A program made the position numbers and the translations under genes. From contig CADAKE010000025.1 of assembly GCA_902788445.1 (NCBI GenBank), positions 1 to 34,274 of the forward strand: a stretch of 34,274 bases of DNA, in the 5' to 3' direction. The notes beneath the pieces were generated by a model. It did no database searches. It worked only from the letters and a program-made list of their open reading frames with translations, and was not told the DNA's origin. Source of the DNA: an uncultured Eubacteriales bacterium. Lineage in GTDB: Bacteria > Bacillota > Clostridia > Christensenellales > Aristaeellaceae. Numbering within the stretch: the stretch's first letter is position 1; each line of letters begins with the position of its first letter. Shown piece by piece: positions 22,631 through 30,022 of the stretch.

Positions 22631-22906
22631 GGAATAGGCATTAGGCAGTAGGCAATAGGCAATAGGGAATAGGGAGTAGGGAGTAGGCATTGGGTAACCA
22701 CTGATTCATTCATCGCACATAGAAATGATACAATATATGTAGGGGCGGATATTATCCGCCCGCATTGCAGAATTGCGACAACGCGGGGAAATGCAGCGAA
22801 GCGTAATGATTTGCTCCACGAGCGGATGGTATCCGCCCCTACACGTTGTTATTCCAACAAACGTATAGAAATTAACATGATTGAATAGATCAGTTTTTAC
22901 TTAGGT
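22622..22906. repeat. Heptamer array D plus REP doublet 3 (inverted copy of repeat 1)
   Basis: Ten period-7 units (AGGGAGT, AGGGAAT, AGGCATT, AGGCAGT, AGGCAAT in mixed order, 22622-22691) start inside the last codons of recN. They run into GGTAACCACTG and the inverted copy of composite repeat 1. The REP doublet core is 22738-22843, with TGTAGGGGCGGAT and ATCCGCCCCTACA ends and an interior that is the reverse complement of copy 1. The far side keeps only a remnant (ACTTAGG, about 22899-22905) of the second heptamer arm. One hairpin has decayed to AGCGGAT against ATCCGCCC. Confidence 0.85.
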
Positions 22907-22928
22907 TTTCATCGACTCCATGTTTATC

Positions 22929-22979
22929 GCCCCGAAAAGCAACCGTTTCACCGCGTTGCCTTTTCGGGCTTCTTTTTTT
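22929..22979 (+). terminator. Terminator after recN
   Basis: CCCGAAAAGCAAC (22931-22943) pairs with GTTGCCTTTTCGGG (22955-22968) with one bulged base, followed by TTCTTTTTTT. It lies 300 bp past the recN stop, beyond the repeats, so the recN transcript should include them. Confidence 0.87.
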
Positions 22980-22999
22980 CATATCCTGGGCTTTGGCTC

Positions 23000-23028
23000 T
23001 TTTCAATTGCTAAAATTTGCGGTATAAT
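23000..23028 (+). promoter_or_regulatory. Promoter of the exported-protein pair
   Basis: TATAAT (23023-23028) with TTTTCA (23000-23005) at 17 bases. The -35 box is weak, and a 5' leader of about 80 nt follows. Confidence 0.65.
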
Positions 23029-23114
23029 GCAGGAAAGAGATTTTCCCATTATTGCGCAAGAAACAAAAGATGTTCTTCGTTAGGATAAATGGGAGCCGAG
23101 AGGATGTGACGATC

Positions 23115-24662
23115 ATGGACAGGTTCTGGAAAGGGGCTTTTGCCTGGCTGTGCGTGTTGGCGCTGACGCTTTCATGGCTGCCCGCGTTGGCGGAGTTTTC
23201 CCCGCGATACCAGCAATTGAGCGCGGGCGAAGGGATGACCCTGACGCTGCGCGCGCAATTTGACGCGCTGTCCCCGCTGTCCAAGTCCACGCTGGGAACG
23301 GTCAACGAGGGCCTGGACGGCTTCGCGCTGACGTTGACCACCGGCAACGACCGCCGGGCGGACTTCGCCATGAACGGCGACAGCGTCCTGCAGGCGGACG
23401 TGCAGCGCAAGGACGATTACCGGCTCACCACCTTTTCGCCCAATGGCGGCAGCTACCTGACCGCCCAAGGCGACCCGGACGCGCTGACGCTCCTGTGGGG
23501 ACGGGAAACCGAAGTGTTCGATCCCTCCTCCTTCCCGGCGGCTTATTTGAAGCTGGCGCCGCAACTGTATGAAAAGCTATCGTCCCACGTCACGCCGAAA
23601 AAATCCAAAGAAGCCACATCCATCAAGAACGCTTCCAAATCCACGTCCAGCGAAATCTATACCTTTACCGGGGACGACATGAACGAATTCTGGCCCCGCG
23701 TCCTGGACACGTTGCTGCCCGCCATGGAAGAGGCGCTCGCAAAGCAGCCCGCTCTGTATATGAAAGCGGAGGAATTGCTGGAAGAACTGGAATTCTCCGG
23801 GGAATGCAGGTTCAAGCGCTTCCTCAACAAAGAGGGCGAGGACATGGGCGTGCAGTTCACGGGCAACGCCGCCCTGGGCGAGGATAAGCGCAAGGTGACG
23901 CTGTTCTACGGCTTCACGCCGGACAAGGGCGGATACCTTTCCTTCTCCGCTCCGGCCACCAAAGGAAAAAACAATTTCAAGGTGACGGCCGCCGTGCAGC
24001 TGACGAGCAAGAAGAGCGTGAACACCGTCGCCGTGGAGGGAACATACACCCGTACCTATGACGGCAAAACGGTATCCGGCACGCTGACGGCAAACCTGAA
24101 AAACACCGTCAGGGATGAAGATGAAAAGTGGACGGGCAAAGCGACCGTCACCCGGACGGAGAATAAGGTCAAGAGCACCTGGACACTCACGCCTGACCTG
24201 ACCTTTGACGACGATGGGCTCAAAGGAACCGTCGCGGTTCAAAAGAAGGAAGGCAATAAGAATACCGTCAAGGCGGCGCTGGATGTTTCGCTGGGCGAAC
24301 GGGAAACGCTCACGGCCCCCGCGGCGGCCAGCGCCAAGGATTTGCGCGAAGCCTCCCCGGAACGGGCGAAGATTGCGGTGCAGGCGGAACTGGACGCCCT
24401 GACCGACGCCTTCATCGAGATCCTGGAGCCGCTCACGGAAAAGGAACTGACTTCCATCGAGAAGGATCTTCAAACGGACGCCTGGTTCATGTTCCCGATC
24501 ACGTCCGCGGTTCAGTCCGCCGTGGCGGAGCTGACCGCGCCGGAGGAGGAAACGTTTGACGAAGCGGAAGAAGAGGAAGAAGCCTTTGAGCAGGAAGACC
24601 CGGCCGGAGATGAACAATCGGACGAAGGCTGGTATACTTCATTTGACGACGGAGACGCTTGA
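23115..24662 (+). CDS. Exported protein of unknown function with acidic tail
   Basis: A 515-residue exported protein. The start chosen is ATG 23115, after GAGAGGA, because it gives a signal peptide (MDRFWKGAFAWLCVLALTLS, then LPALAEF). A longer frame open from 23052 would bury it. The mature protein alternates beta-rich segments such as GYLSFSAPATKGKNNFKVTAAVQLTS with a helical stretch around residues 200-240 (VLDTLLPAMEEALAKQ), and ends in a highly acidic tail (EAEEEEEAFEQED). It has no catalytic motif, LPXTG or membrane anchor that I could see. It is followed 18 bases later by a second exported protein, probably one operon. Confidence 0.8.
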   Translation: MDRFWKGAFAWLCVLALTLSWLPALAEFSPRYQQLSAGEGMTLTLRAQFDALSPLSKSTLGTVNEGLDGFALTLTTGNDRRADFAMNGDSVLQADVQRKDDYRLTTFSPNGGSYLTAQGDPDALTLLWGRETEVFDPSSFPAAYLKLAPQLYEKLSSHVTPKKSKEATSIKNASKSTSSEIYTFTGDDMNEFWPRVLDTLLPAMEEALAKQPALYMKAEELLEELEFSGECRFKRFLNKEGEDMGVQFTGNAALGEDKRKVTLFYGFTPDKGGYLSFSAPATKGKNNFKVTAAVQLTSKKSVNTVAVEGTYTRTYDGKTVSGTLTANLKNTVRDEDEKWTGKATVTRTENKVKSTWTLTPDLTFDDDGLKGTVAVQKKEGNKNTVKAALDVSLGERETLTAPAAASAKDLREASPERAKIAVQAELDALTDAFIEILEPLTEKELTSIEKDLQTDAWFMFPITSAVQSAVAELTAPEEETFDEAEEEEEAFEQEDPAGDEQSDEGWYTSFDDGDA

Positions 24663-24680
24663 CGCAGGAGGAAACGAGAT

Positions 24681-26189
24681 ATGAAACGATGGATTTCGCT
24701 GGCCCTGTCGCTGCTGCTGATCGTGAACACGGCGGCGGCCTTCGCGGAAAACGATACGCTGATGGATAAATTCTACCAGCAGGCGGTGAAGGAATCGGCC
24801 TATCGCGGAACGGTCACCTTTACCGTGATCGGCGACCGCAGCGCTGCCTTCCCCGACGAAGTGTGGCCGCTGCTCAAAAGCCTGCTGCCCAACCTGACCC
24901 TGACCCTGGAACACACCACCCAGCGGAACCGGGATGAGGGCGAAGCGGACGTGACCTTCGCCCTGAGCGGACAGCCCAGCGCGAAGATTTCCTATCTGTA
25001 TGATGAAAAGCTGACGGGCATCGCCAGCGACCTGCTCAACCCGGACACCATCTACGCCGCCGGGCGGAACTGGAACTGGCTGTCGCTCCTTTCGGCGGAC
25101 GCTGGAGCGGGCGAAGGCTGGCCGCCGGTTTGGAAGCTGCTGCTGAACGGGCTGAACGCTTCGGACGCCTGGAAGGAAAGGTGCAGGCCGCTGCTGGAAA
25201 AATACGAAACGATGGCGGCATCGTGGATGAACGGCTTTGCTTCCGTGTCAACGGGCATGGAGGGAGACAAGGCTTATTCGGAGCTTTCCTGCAAAATCCC
25301 CGTCCAGGAAGTGAAGGAAGAAATCAAGGAACTGCTCCGGGAGCTTTACCAGGACGAGCCGATGCTCAGCCTGCTGAAAGAAATCGCTTCGCCGGAGGAA
25401 GCGGCGGCGTACCTGGAACCCGCGTCTCAGGATACGATCCTTGCTTCGCTGGATCAACTGAACCTGGAGGGCAACGTGGAAATCGTCCGGCGGCACGATT
25501 CGTCCGGCACCACGCTGCTGGACCGCATTGCTTTCCCCTTTGCCCAGGACGCGCTTCTTACCCGGCTCTCCTTCTCCGTTTCCCCGGTGGAGGGGGCGCA
25601 GGAATGGCGCGTGACCGGAGCGGCGAAGGACGGCTCGGAATTTGATATTTCCTGCGAGGAAGTTTCCCCCGGCGCGTATACCGGCTCCGTGGCGCTGCTG
25701 GTGCCGGTGGCGGCGGAAAGCGCGTCCTTCGTGGTCAGCGACGGCGCGCCGGAATTGCGGCCTGTCGGCTTCGATTACAGCTTCAATTGGGATCAGGGGG
25801 AGGAAGCCTATTCCCTGGCCGATGACAAATCCACCCAGACCATCCGGGGCAGCCTCATGCTCCGCCCCCGGGGCGAAACGGACTGGCCGATGCAGATGCT
25901 TTCCTTGAACGCGGAGCTTTCCTCCGGCAGCTCCAAGCAGTCCCCGACCCACCTGGACGGCATCCTTTCCTGGATGGATATGGAAAGCGGCGCGGCCATC
26001 ACCGTGCAGCTGACCAGCCGCACGGTGTCGCCCTTTGCTTATACCGTCGTTTCCGATGCCGAGGATGTGATCCGCGTGGATGAAATGACGGGCGGGCAGC
26101 GTTCCGCGCTCTGGCAGGAATGGACGGAAAAGCTGGCCCAGTTCTTTGCCTCCGCGCTGATCGGCGGCGCGGCAGGGGCGCGGGAATAA
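24681..26189 (+). CDS. Exported protein of unknown function
   Basis: A 502-residue exported protein with signal peptide MKRWISLALSLLLIVNTAAAFAEN and a strong GCAGGAGG ribosome binding site. The mature part has a segment EVWPLLKSLLPNLTLTLEHT (about 52-71), then repeated amphipathic beta strands (DVTFALSGQPSAKISYLYDE). The layout, helix pairs near a double-Leu-Pro motif followed by long beta meanders, recalls the upstream gene and the one at 26393, suggesting a distant family relationship; this needs a profile comparison. There are no membrane helices beyond the signal peptide and no recognised domain. Confidence 0.8.
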   Translation: MKRWISLALSLLLIVNTAAAFAENDTLMDKFYQQAVKESAYRGTVTFTVIGDRSAAFPDEVWPLLKSLLPNLTLTLEHTTQRNRDEGEADVTFALSGQPSAKISYLYDEKLTGIASDLLNPDTIYAAGRNWNWLSLLSADAGAGEGWPPVWKLLLNGLNASDAWKERCRPLLEKYETMAASWMNGFASVSTGMEGDKAYSELSCKIPVQEVKEEIKELLRELYQDEPMLSLLKEIASPEEAAAYLEPASQDTILASLDQLNLEGNVEIVRRHDSSGTTLLDRIAFPFAQDALLTRLSFSVSPVEGAQEWRVTGAAKDGSEFDISCEEVSPGAYTGSVALLVPVAAESASFVVSDGAPELRPVGFDYSFNWDQGEEAYSLADDKSTQTIRGSLMLRPRGETDWPMQMLSLNAELSSGSSKQSPTHLDGILSWMDMESGAAITVQLTSRTVSPFAYTVVSDAEDVIRVDEMTGGQRSALWQEWTEKLAQFFASALIGGAAGARE

Positions 26190-26255
26190 AGCGGCCGGAT
26201 GGCTGAAATGTCGAAATCCGCGCTTCAATCCATCAGAATTGATCGGTGCGCCGTA

Positions 26256-26284
26256 TTGTCAAAGGATTGAATGTGTGGTATAAT
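26256..26284 (+). promoter_or_regulatory. Sigma-A promoter of the 26393 gene
   Basis: TTGTCA (26256-26261) and TATAAT (26279-26284) with a 17-base spacer. A leader of about 100 nt precedes the ATG at 26393. Confidence 0.83.
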
Positions 26285-26392
26285 CATACATGTGAGAAGC
26301 GAATGCTCCGTGTTCATTATTCAGGGCCGGTTTCAGCGGCCCTGGGACGCAGCATAGATCCATTCGCGCAGAATAAGAAAGGGGTATACAAC

Positions 26393-27778
26393 ATGAAAAA
26401 GTTGATTGCTGTCCTGTTGGCGATGGTGATGGCTTTCTCCTGCACCTTCGCCTTGGCGGAAGAGCCTGCCCAGAGTCTGCCCGGGTTTGAGCTTCCCGCT
26501 TTCACGACGACCTTCCAGATGGAACTGGACGAAGAAGCGGCGCTCAGCCTGCTGACCGCCGCCGGACTGCCCGAAGAATACGCAGGCATTGCGAAGACGC
26601 TGCTGCCGCTGCTCAACGGCATGGGCGAACAGGCTGTTTTCGCCAATAACGGCCTGCAGTATGACCTGAAGATCAAGGACCAGGATGTGTTCTCTCTCGT
26701 GGCGGAAGCGACCGAAGGCGGCTTCGCCCTGTCCACCGACCTGCTGCCCAGCTATGTGCTGACCATCAAGCAGGAAACCCTTGCGAAGCTGTTTAAGCAG
26801 GCCATGGAGCAATTCCAGACGGGCATCGGCCAGCTGGACATGGAAAAAATCATGGAAGCTGCCGGCAACATCTTCAATTACGCCATGGAAATGGGCGAAG
26901 TGATGCAGAACAGCGTTGCGTTCGGCGAACCTGTCAAGGGTGAATATCCCCTGGTTGACGACGTTGTGTTCAATACCGAAAAAACGCTGACCGTGGATGT
27001 CAACGCCATCATGGAGGCTGTCAAGACCTTTGCCGCGAAGGCGACCGCCGACGAAACGATCAAGTCCGCTCTCGAGTCCGTTGCTTCCATGATCCCCGGC
27101 GCGGAATTCGACCCGGCCGCCCTGGCCCTGGAGGATGTGCCCGCCGAACAGCTGCCCGAAGTGACCGGCCTGGTGTACACCATCACCGATGACGAAGGCA
27201 ACGAGACCGCCGCCGACACGTATGTGATCGTCAACGCCAAAGGCAAGGAGGACAATTCCGGCGACACCAACACCTACGTGTACGTGAACGAAACCTCTGT
27301 GGACGTGATCGTGGAAATTCCCGCGGAGGAAGTCTCCGTCGAATGCTATATCGAAATGGGCGAAGATGGCGTGATCGTGGATTACGCGATTTCCGCTCCC
27401 GGCGCGGACGTTGAAGTTACTGCTGCGGTTGCGATGGGCGAAACCGGCGTGGCCCTGGAAGCCGAGCTGTATGTGAATGATCCTGAGAATGCCATCATGG
27501 CTTTCTCTGCTCTGTTCGAGTTGGTCGGCGAACGCACCAAGAGCGCGTTTGACGGCGAAAAGGCCGAACTGGCCCTGGATGGACTGCTGGATGAACAGGC
27601 CGCTCCCGAAGTGATCGGTAACCTGATGATGGATCTGATGACCAATGGCCTGAGCCAGATCATCAACAACGTCAAGGCCGTGATGCCCGAACAGGGCGCT
27701 GTGCTGGAGCAGATGGTGGGCCTCCTCATGGCTTCTGTCATGGGCGGCGGCGAAGCTGTGGAAGCTCCCGCTGAGTGA
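26393..27778 (+). CDS. Exported acidic protein, probably abundant
   Basis: A 461-residue exported protein with signal peptide MKKLIAVLLAMVMAFSCTF, then ALAEE; the Cys does not sit in a proper lipobox. The mature protein is very acidic. It has a helical N-terminal half (EEAALSLLTAAGLPEEYAGI) and a beta-rich part with VYTITDDEGNETAADTYVIV and VDVIVEIPAEEVSVECYIEM. The upstream open frame is rejected since the AAGGGGT ribosome binding site and signal peptide fix ATG 26393. It has its own promoter and a strong terminator, and codon choice looks more biased than in its neighbours, which suggests high expression. The function was not recognised; it may be a distant relative of the two exported proteins upstream. 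Confidence 0.82.
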   Translation: MKKLIAVLLAMVMAFSCTFALAEEPAQSLPGFELPAFTTTFQMELDEEAALSLLTAAGLPEEYAGIAKTLLPLLNGMGEQAVFANNGLQYDLKIKDQDVFSLVAEATEGGFALSTDLLPSYVLTIKQETLAKLFKQAMEQFQTGIGQLDMEKIMEAAGNIFNYAMEMGEVMQNSVAFGEPVKGEYPLVDDVVFNTEKTLTVDVNAIMEAVKTFAAKATADETIKSALESVASMIPGAEFDPAALALEDVPAEQLPEVTGLVYTITDDEGNETAADTYVIVNAKGKEDNSGDTNTYVYVNETSVDVIVEIPAEEVSVECYIEMGEDGVIVDYAISAPGADVEVTAAVAMGETGVALEAELYVNDPENAIMAFSALFELVGERTKSAFDGEKAELALDGLLDEQAAPEVIGNLMMDLMTNGLSQIINNVKAVMPEQGAVLEQMVGLLMASVMGGGEAVEAPAE

Positions 27779-27812
27779 TCGCTCACGATTTGATCCCTCT
27801 AAAAAACATTCT

Positions 27813-27842
27813 GCCGTCCGGGTTTTTCCGGACGGCTTTTTC
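27813..27842 (+). terminator. Terminator after the 26393 gene
   Basis: GCCGTCCGG (27813-27821) pairs with CCGGACGGC (27828-27836) across a GTTTTT-type loop and is followed by TTTTTC. It ends 24 bases before the hydrolase ATG, so that gene must use read-through or a promoter I could not see. Confidence 0.9.
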
Positions 27843-27865
27843 AACCAATCGGAAAGGAACGAAAC

Positions 27866-28621
27866 ATGCAGGACTTTTCTTTGCCCCAGGCGCGGCCTTT
27901 TGATTTCCCGGAAGGGGAGCACGGCGTGCTGCTGATCCATGGCTTTACAGGCTCTCCGTCCCATATGCGGCTGGTTGGAGAAGGACTGCGGGAGAAGGGA
28001 TTCGCGGTTCGCGGGATTCTGCTGCCGGGCCATGGTGAAACCCCGGAAGCGATGGGAAAAGCGACGTGGCAGGATTGGGCGCAAGCCAGCCGGGAAGCGG
28101 CGGCGGATATGCGCGCGAAATATAAATATCTTACCGTGGCGGGACTGTCCATGGGCGGATGCCTGGCGCTGATGCTGGCGGAGCAGATGGAGGCGGACGC
28201 CTGCGTGTCCATCGCCGCGCCGATGAAAACAACGGCCAGGTTCCGTTCCCTCGCGCCGGTGGCGGCGAAGGTGCATCCCATGGTGCACAAGCGCGCCGAC
28301 GGCAGCCGCAGTACCCTGAACGCGGATTATGATATTGGCTACGACAGTTATCCCCTGTCCAGCGTGGCGCACCTGAGCGCGATCATGCGGAAGGCAAAGC
28401 GCGACCTGGCGCTCATCCACTGCCCGATCCTCGTCGTCCAGTCCCACGGAGACAAAACCGTCACAGCCGACAGCCCGGACATGATCCTGAACGGTGTGTC
28501 GAGCGCGGTCAAGGCGCGGCTCTGGCTGGACGACGCCCCGCACGTCTGCACCATCTCTCCGGAATATCCGAAGATCGTGCAGGCGATGGACGAATTTCTG
28601 CGAAAGGTGGAACAAGGATGA
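27866..28621 (+). CDS. Alpha/beta hydrolase (carboxylesterase-like)
   Basis: A 251-residue serine hydrolase resembling Est30-type carboxylesterases. HGFTGSP near residue 25-31 supplies the oxyanion hole, and GLSMGG carries the nucleophile S95. D196 (in QSHGDKTV) and H226 (in DDAPHVCT) complete the triad. It is cytoplasmic, with no signal peptide; the substrate is unknown. GGAAAGGAA precedes the ATG. Its stop overlaps the next start in an ATGA, so the Nudix gene is translationally coupled. Confidence 0.92.
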   Translation: MQDFSLPQARPFDFPEGEHGVLLIHGFTGSPSHMRLVGEGLREKGFAVRGILLPGHGETPEAMGKATWQDWAQASREAAADMRAKYKYLTVAGLSMGGCLALMLAEQMEADACVSIAAPMKTTARFRSLAPVAAKVHPMVHKRADGSRSTLNADYDIGYDSYPLSSVAHLSAIMRKAKRDLALIHCPILVVQSHGDKTVTADSPDMILNGVSSAVKARLWLDDAPHVCTISPEYPKIVQAMDEFLRKVEQG

Positions 28622-29028
28622 AATGCGAGGTCTACCCGCTGAATACGTTAAAAAACTACAAGTACGTGGTGGTTCTCACATCCTTTCGGGGTCAAACTGT
28701 TCTGAGCCGCCACCGCAGCCGCGACACCTGGGAAACCCAGGGCGGCCACATCGAACCGGGGGAAACGCCGTTGCAGGCGGCAAAGCGCGAACTGTGGGAG
28801 GAATCAGGCGCGGAGGATTTCGACATTTTTCCGCTGTGCGATTATTCCGCGGCGGATGATACGAGCAGCGCAAACGGACAGGTATTTACCGCGGCCGTCC
28901 GCTCCTTCGGCCCGATGCCAGCAAGCGAAATGAAGGAAATCGGTTTCTTCGATCGGCTGCCTGACAACCTGACCTACCCCGATATTACGCCCAAACTGTT
29001 CGCGCGGCGGGCGCAGGAACAAGAGTAA
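28618..29028 (+). CDS. Nudix hydrolase
   Basis: A 136-residue Nudix protein. The Nudix box runs from G43 to about A65, with GGHIEPGET and RELWEESGA (R57, E58, E61, E62), giving the expected metal-binding glutamates. It hydrolyses a nucleoside diphosphate-linked substrate, but the sequence does not identify which; it could belong to the ADP-ribose or oxidised-nucleotide type. The ATG overlaps the hydrolase stop by 4 bases. The following 77 bases to the rimP promoter show no clear terminator. Confidence 0.92.
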   Translation: MKCEVYPLNTLKNYKYVVVLTSFRGQTVLSRHRSRDTWETQGGHIEPGETPLQAAKRELWEESGAEDFDIFPLCDYSAADDTSSANGQVFTAAVRSFGPMPASEMKEIGFFDRLPDNLTYPDITPKLFARRAQEQE

Positions 29029-29105
29029 AACACACAATTTTGTCCAAAACAACGGGAAAAAACTTTTCAATTTGCTCAATCTTTCAGAAATTCTTTTTAA
29101 ACCGC

Positions 29106-29134
29106 TTGTATTTCCGGCGGCCCTATGGTATACT
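29106..29134 (+). promoter_or_regulatory. Sigma-A promoter of the rimP-nusA-infB operon
   Basis: TTGTAT (29106-29111) and TATACT (29129-29134) with a 17-base spacer. The start is predicted at about 29141, giving an unusually long leader of about 257 nt to rimP. Confidence 0.8.
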
Positions 29135-29215
29135 ACCACTTGTGGTTTTCCAATAAAGAACGGAAAGCCGCGGAAGCAAAATTGATCGTCCTTTGAGAAA
29201 GAAGGGTTTAACGAA

Positions 29216-29315
29216 GAGTGGGAGCTGCAAGCAGGAAGGCCGCGGGGTTGGACGCTTTGTTCGTGCCCCTGTGTTTCCTGGAAAAGCAGTTGTGTCCCGC
29301 TCTTTCTGTATTTTT
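29216..29315 (+). promoter_or_regulatory. Terminator-like hairpin in the rimP leader (candidate attenuator)
   Basis: GAGTGGGA (29216-29223) pairs with TCCCGCTC (29295-29302), continued by AGCTGC with GCAGTT across a GTG bulge. Inside, CAGGAA (about 29232-29237) pairs with TTCCTG (29275-29280) and GGGG with CCCC. Directly after the stem comes TTTCTGTATTTTT (29303-29315). A long hairpin plus U-rich tail, wholly inside the leader, is the layout of a transcriptional attenuator. Confidence 0.6.
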
Positions 29316-29364
29316 AAGTTCTAAGTTCTAAGCGCGAAAGATATTAGCTTGGAACTTAGAACTT
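29316..29364. repeat. Heptamer inverted array F (rimP leader)
   Basis: AAGTTCT-AAGTTCT-AAG (29316-29332) is complementary, with one mismatch in 17, to CTTGGAACTTAGAACTT (29348-29364), with a 15-nt loop. It begins exactly where the U-tract of the leader hairpin ends and finishes shortly before the rimP ribosome binding site. Confidence 0.85.
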
Positions 29365-29397
29365 GGAATGAAGCACTCCGCCGAGAGGAGAGAAGAA

Positions 29398-29880
29398 ATG
29401 CCCCCGAAAAACGCCAACATGCAGAAAATTACGGCGATCTGCGAAAACATGGCCAGGAAGCTGAGCTATGAACTCTGCGACGTGGCCATCGAAAAGGAAC
29501 CTACGGGCCATTATCTGCGTATTTATATCGACACCGAAACGGGCGTCACGCTGGATGACTGCGAAAAATACCATCGCGCCGTGCAGCCCGCCCTGGAAAA
29601 CTTCGACTACGATTTCCTGGAGGTCTGCTCCCCTGGCATCGACCGGCCGCTGAAAACCCAGCGGGACATTGAAAAGTCCATTGGCCTGCTGGTGGAAGCC
29701 AAAATGTATAAGCCGGTGGACGGACGGAAAACCGCCCAGGGCTTGCTCAAGGAAATGAATGATGAACACGTGCTGCTCCAAAACGGGGACGAGGAAATCG
29801 ACCTGCCCCGCAAAGCGGTGGCGCAGGTGCGCCTGGTGCCCGATTTGAGCGCGTTGGATGAGGACGGAGACGAGGAATGA
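29398..29880 (+). CDS. rimP: Ribosome maturation factor RimP
   Basis: RimP assists 30S subunit assembly. The product has 160 residues from ATG 29398, chosen because GAGAGGAG lies just upstream; an in-frame ATG at 29368 lies in the repeat's edge. The typical motifs are present: HYLRIYIDTETGVTLDDCEKYHRAV (about 42-66) and FLEVCSPGIDRPLKTQRD (about 79-96). It is the first gene of the rimP-nusA-rnpM-ylxQ-infB operon. Its stop codon's last base starts heptamer array G. Confidence 0.95.
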   Translation: MPPKNANMQKITAICENMARKLSYELCDVAIEKEPTGHYLRIYIDTETGVTLDDCEKYHRAVQPALENFDYDFLEVCSPGIDRPLKTQRDIEKSIGLLVEAKMYKPVDGRKTAQGLLKEMNDEHVLLQNGDEEIDLPRKAVAQVRLVPDLSALDEDGDEE

Positions 29881-29984
29881 GGGATTAGGGACGAGGGAAT
29901 AGGGACGAGGGATGAGTGAAGAAAGGTGCCAGTTGTTTGCGGGCACTCGAAAACCTAATCCCTACTCCCTGCTCCCTAATCCCT
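29880..29984. repeat. Heptamer inverted array G (rimP-nusA gap)
   Basis: Five units, AGGGATT, AGGGACG, AGGGAAT, AGGGACG and AGGGATG (29880-29914), begin with the last base of the rimP stop. The complementary arm AATCCCT-ACTCCCT-GCTCCCT-AATCCCT (29957-29984) follows a 42-bp spacer. The right arm ends about 17 bases before the nusA ribosome binding site. Confidence 0.88.
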
Positions 29985-30022
29985 AACCCCGCTGTAATAT
30001 ACAGGAAGGACTGGTAATCAAC

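Noticed and set aside
26246..26392. N-terminal extension of the exported protein at 26393
   Set aside because: The extension would begin above the -10 box at 26279-26284, and the signal peptide and ribosome binding site identify ATG 26393.
26333..28615. 760-codon open frame on the minus strand
   Set aside because: It lies antisense to two well-supported plus-strand genes (signal peptide, promoter and hydrolase motifs), is rich in His/Gly/Arg as expected of a GC-rich antisense frame, and has no ribosome binding site.
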